From Ryuthela nishihirai (lineage: Eukaryota > Arthropoda > Arachnida > Araneae > Heptathelidae), in assembly GCA_038380435.1 (NCBI GenBank), contig JAWZYU010000018.1, positions 51,051,751 to 51,115,750 on the forward strand: a stretch of 64,000 bases of DNA, read 5' to 3'. The notes beneath the pieces were generated by a model. The model had not been told where the DNA came from. It saw only the letters and a program-made list of their open reading frames with translations, and ran no database searches. A program made the position numbers and the translations under genes. Shown here one piece after another: positions 63,601-64,000 of the stretch; the first letter of the stretch is position 1, and every line of letters begins with the position of its first letter.

Positions 63601-64000
63601 TTCAACAGCTAAAGAAAACTCTTTCCACAGCACCAGTGCTAGCGTACCCACAAACTGGAAAACAATTCGTAATAGATACTGACGCAAGTAACACAGGAGT
63701 TGGTGCTGTGCTTTCACAAGAACAAGACGGACAAGAGAGAGTTATTGCATACTTTAGTAAAACTTTATCCAAACCAGAGCGGAATTACTGTGTAACACGC
63801 AAAGAACTGTTAGCAATAGTAAAAGCAATAGAACATTTTCATCATTATCTCTATGGCCAGAAATTCCTTATACGTACTGATCATGCTGCACTTAGATGGT
63901 TATTAAACTTCAAAAACCCTGAAGGACAAATCGCTAGGTGGATACAACGGTTACAAGAATACGATTTCTCCATCGAACATCGAAGTGGTAAAATGCATAA
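60624..64000 (+). CDS. Gypsy gag-pol polyprotein, open to window edge
   Basis: A single frame without stops runs from ATG 60624 (a second in-frame ATG is at 60642) to the edge: 1125 codons and more beyond. The N-terminus has an internal repeat (LKADMAAQ, three versions, residues about 30-70) that suggests a coiled coil. A gag core (TYDGQSSWTVFKTQFEVIA, about 150-170) leads to a CCHC knuckle at 361-374 (CWNCGKTGHIRTNC), retropepsin with IVDTGANVTLL (Asp443), RT with VDYRRLNDVTKKDSFPLP, LDLKSGYWQV, MPFGLCNAPATFERLM and YLDDIIV (871-877), and RNase H beginning IDTDASNTGVGAVLS (1018 on) and DHAALRWLL. No frameshift between gag and pol. Integrase lies beyond the edge. All catalytic residues are present; it may be a recent, possibly active copy. 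Confidence 0.93.
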   Translation, partial: MPLTRSMDELVKLINELRTEIVSQKDDLKADMAAQSDKIGDLKADMAAQNNELRTDLKAEIAAQNTEMRAEVASQIDKISDKCKDIMTELNSVKDDLDSVKLDYKHEIEIVKTDCERQFQILRNEMLPSACDNNNSSGNNVITHIAKNTTKPSTYDGQSSWTVFKTQFEVIATANEWNEFQKASFLAASLRNSAAEVLQSVPEEKRLDYQSLVSALELRFGDSYLKQYYVTQFKHRMQKNGETLQELASDIERLARLAYSNCPPEIQDNLAQLQFIDAIADPDTQQSLRMLEGESLKSAVVHAMKYECSRLSSRANKRAVRFVSAEETAEKDNEMKELTKAILSVLKDIKGSSKPTTDLQCWNCGKTGHIRTNCTRKRMRSPSPSTRQQDQGNRKLVNLARQRLVVDWLAPGEVAHVSTLHGDNNGLVADGAINGMPCRMIVDTGANVTLLRTDIIKKIIPHPNLNTTQSRISLQTATGDRAKVHGKIELNIRVGSCLVRHPVYIADIYDECILGLDFLKKHGFNIRPSDNLLIYETEEIPLLSRTSDSLSSVTPILVTEDTEIPAQSEVIVRGHRAETSGAFRLAVTDASGKGALAHNILVARTLVRIDKEQIPIRVMNCNKSSRMLKKGEELAICEAVTCVTSINKIEVTDSYQNHTDIPSHLTELWRETRQILTENQAVKAENLLKEFSDIFSATSNDYGRTNLTEHKINTGDSPPVHLPARRLPLAKREETEQLIKDMEAQGIIEPSQSPWTSPVVLVKKKDGSTRFCVDYRRLNDVTKKDSFPLPRIDDTLDTLSGSEWFSTLDLKSGYWQVGIRPEDREKTAFSTGNGLWQFKVMPFGLCNAPATFERLMESVLKGLSLEVCLVYLDDIIVLGRTFEEHLRNLRQVFEKLKAAKLKLGPTKCKLFQQEVHYLGHVITTAGIKTDPSKIEAVRDWPPPQDVHQLRSFIGLCTYYRRFVKGFSNIARPLHRLTEEGQRFMWTTECDIAFQQLKKTLSTAPVLAYPQTGKQFVIDTDASNTGVGAVLSQEQDGQERVIAYFSKTLSKPERNYCVTRKELLAIVKAIEHFHHYLYGQKFLIRTDHAALRWLLNFKNPEGQIARWIQRLQEYDFSIEHRSGKMH
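61704..61745 (+). other. Gag CCHC zinc knuckle
   Basis: CX2CX4HX4C (residues 361-374), the nucleic-acid-binding nucleocapsid motif between capsid-like gag and protease. Only one knuckle is present. Confidence 0.9.

Overview
This is eukaryotic, invertebrate DNA. I recognise no host gene in it: almost everything legible is a transposable element (TE), a decayed TE copy, a tandem repeat or a foldback structure. The mix (RTE-type and Jockey-type non-LTR elements, Tc1/mariner relatives including a DD41D element with a DUF4817-like N-terminus, Ty3/Gypsy, a Penelope-like element, two tRNA-derived SINE families) fits an arthropod, with a chelicerate as my guess; that guess rests on element content only and is weak.

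Layout. Seven copies of one RTE-type non-LTR family (named A-G here) form the backbone: A 1-3297(-), B 12178-15559(-), C 16490-20605(-), D 22662-26238(-), E 30325-32968(-), F 38375-40050(-), G 44783-48443(+). All are broken. Those whose 3' end is visible end in, or next to, an (ATC/GAT)n or (ACAT)n tract. Between them lie a Jockey-like relic (5435-7260), Tc1-like relics (8490-9872, 10640-11155, 11343-11960, 33290-34270, 41405-42886), several foldback or MITE-like elements (7650-8027, 34309-34527, 34728-35397, 35771-36345, 43287-43475, 52428-52655) and tandem arrays (28444-28590, 28590-29345, 43700-44220). SINE-1 (about 390 bp, nine copies) and SINE-2 (about 200 bp, seven copies) are inserted through all of this, several with clear 10-13 bp target-site duplications.

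The last 15 kb is the richest part. A DD41D mariner (49007-50412) lies beside the ruins of a Gypsy element (50430-54490) whose gag has expanded into a 67-bp minisatellite with a 268-bp higher-order period. Then comes a decayed Penelope-like element on the minus strand (56097-58893) with a reverse transcriptase, a GIY-YIG-like endonuclease, terminal repeats in inverted orientation and a hammerhead-ribozyme core in one of them. The window ends in a young-looking Gypsy element: 5' LTR 59956-60593, a primer binding site matching tRNA-Leu, and one uninterrupted gag-pol frame from 60624 to the window edge.

A recurring theme is local inverted duplication. Several TE copies carry perfect short-loop palindromes absent from their sister copies (251-305, 39086-39149, 39731-39778), and a much larger event at 15645-17359 placed an inverted copy of an element's own 3' flank inside that element. 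This looks like repeated template-switch repair, although assembly error must be excluded for the large one.
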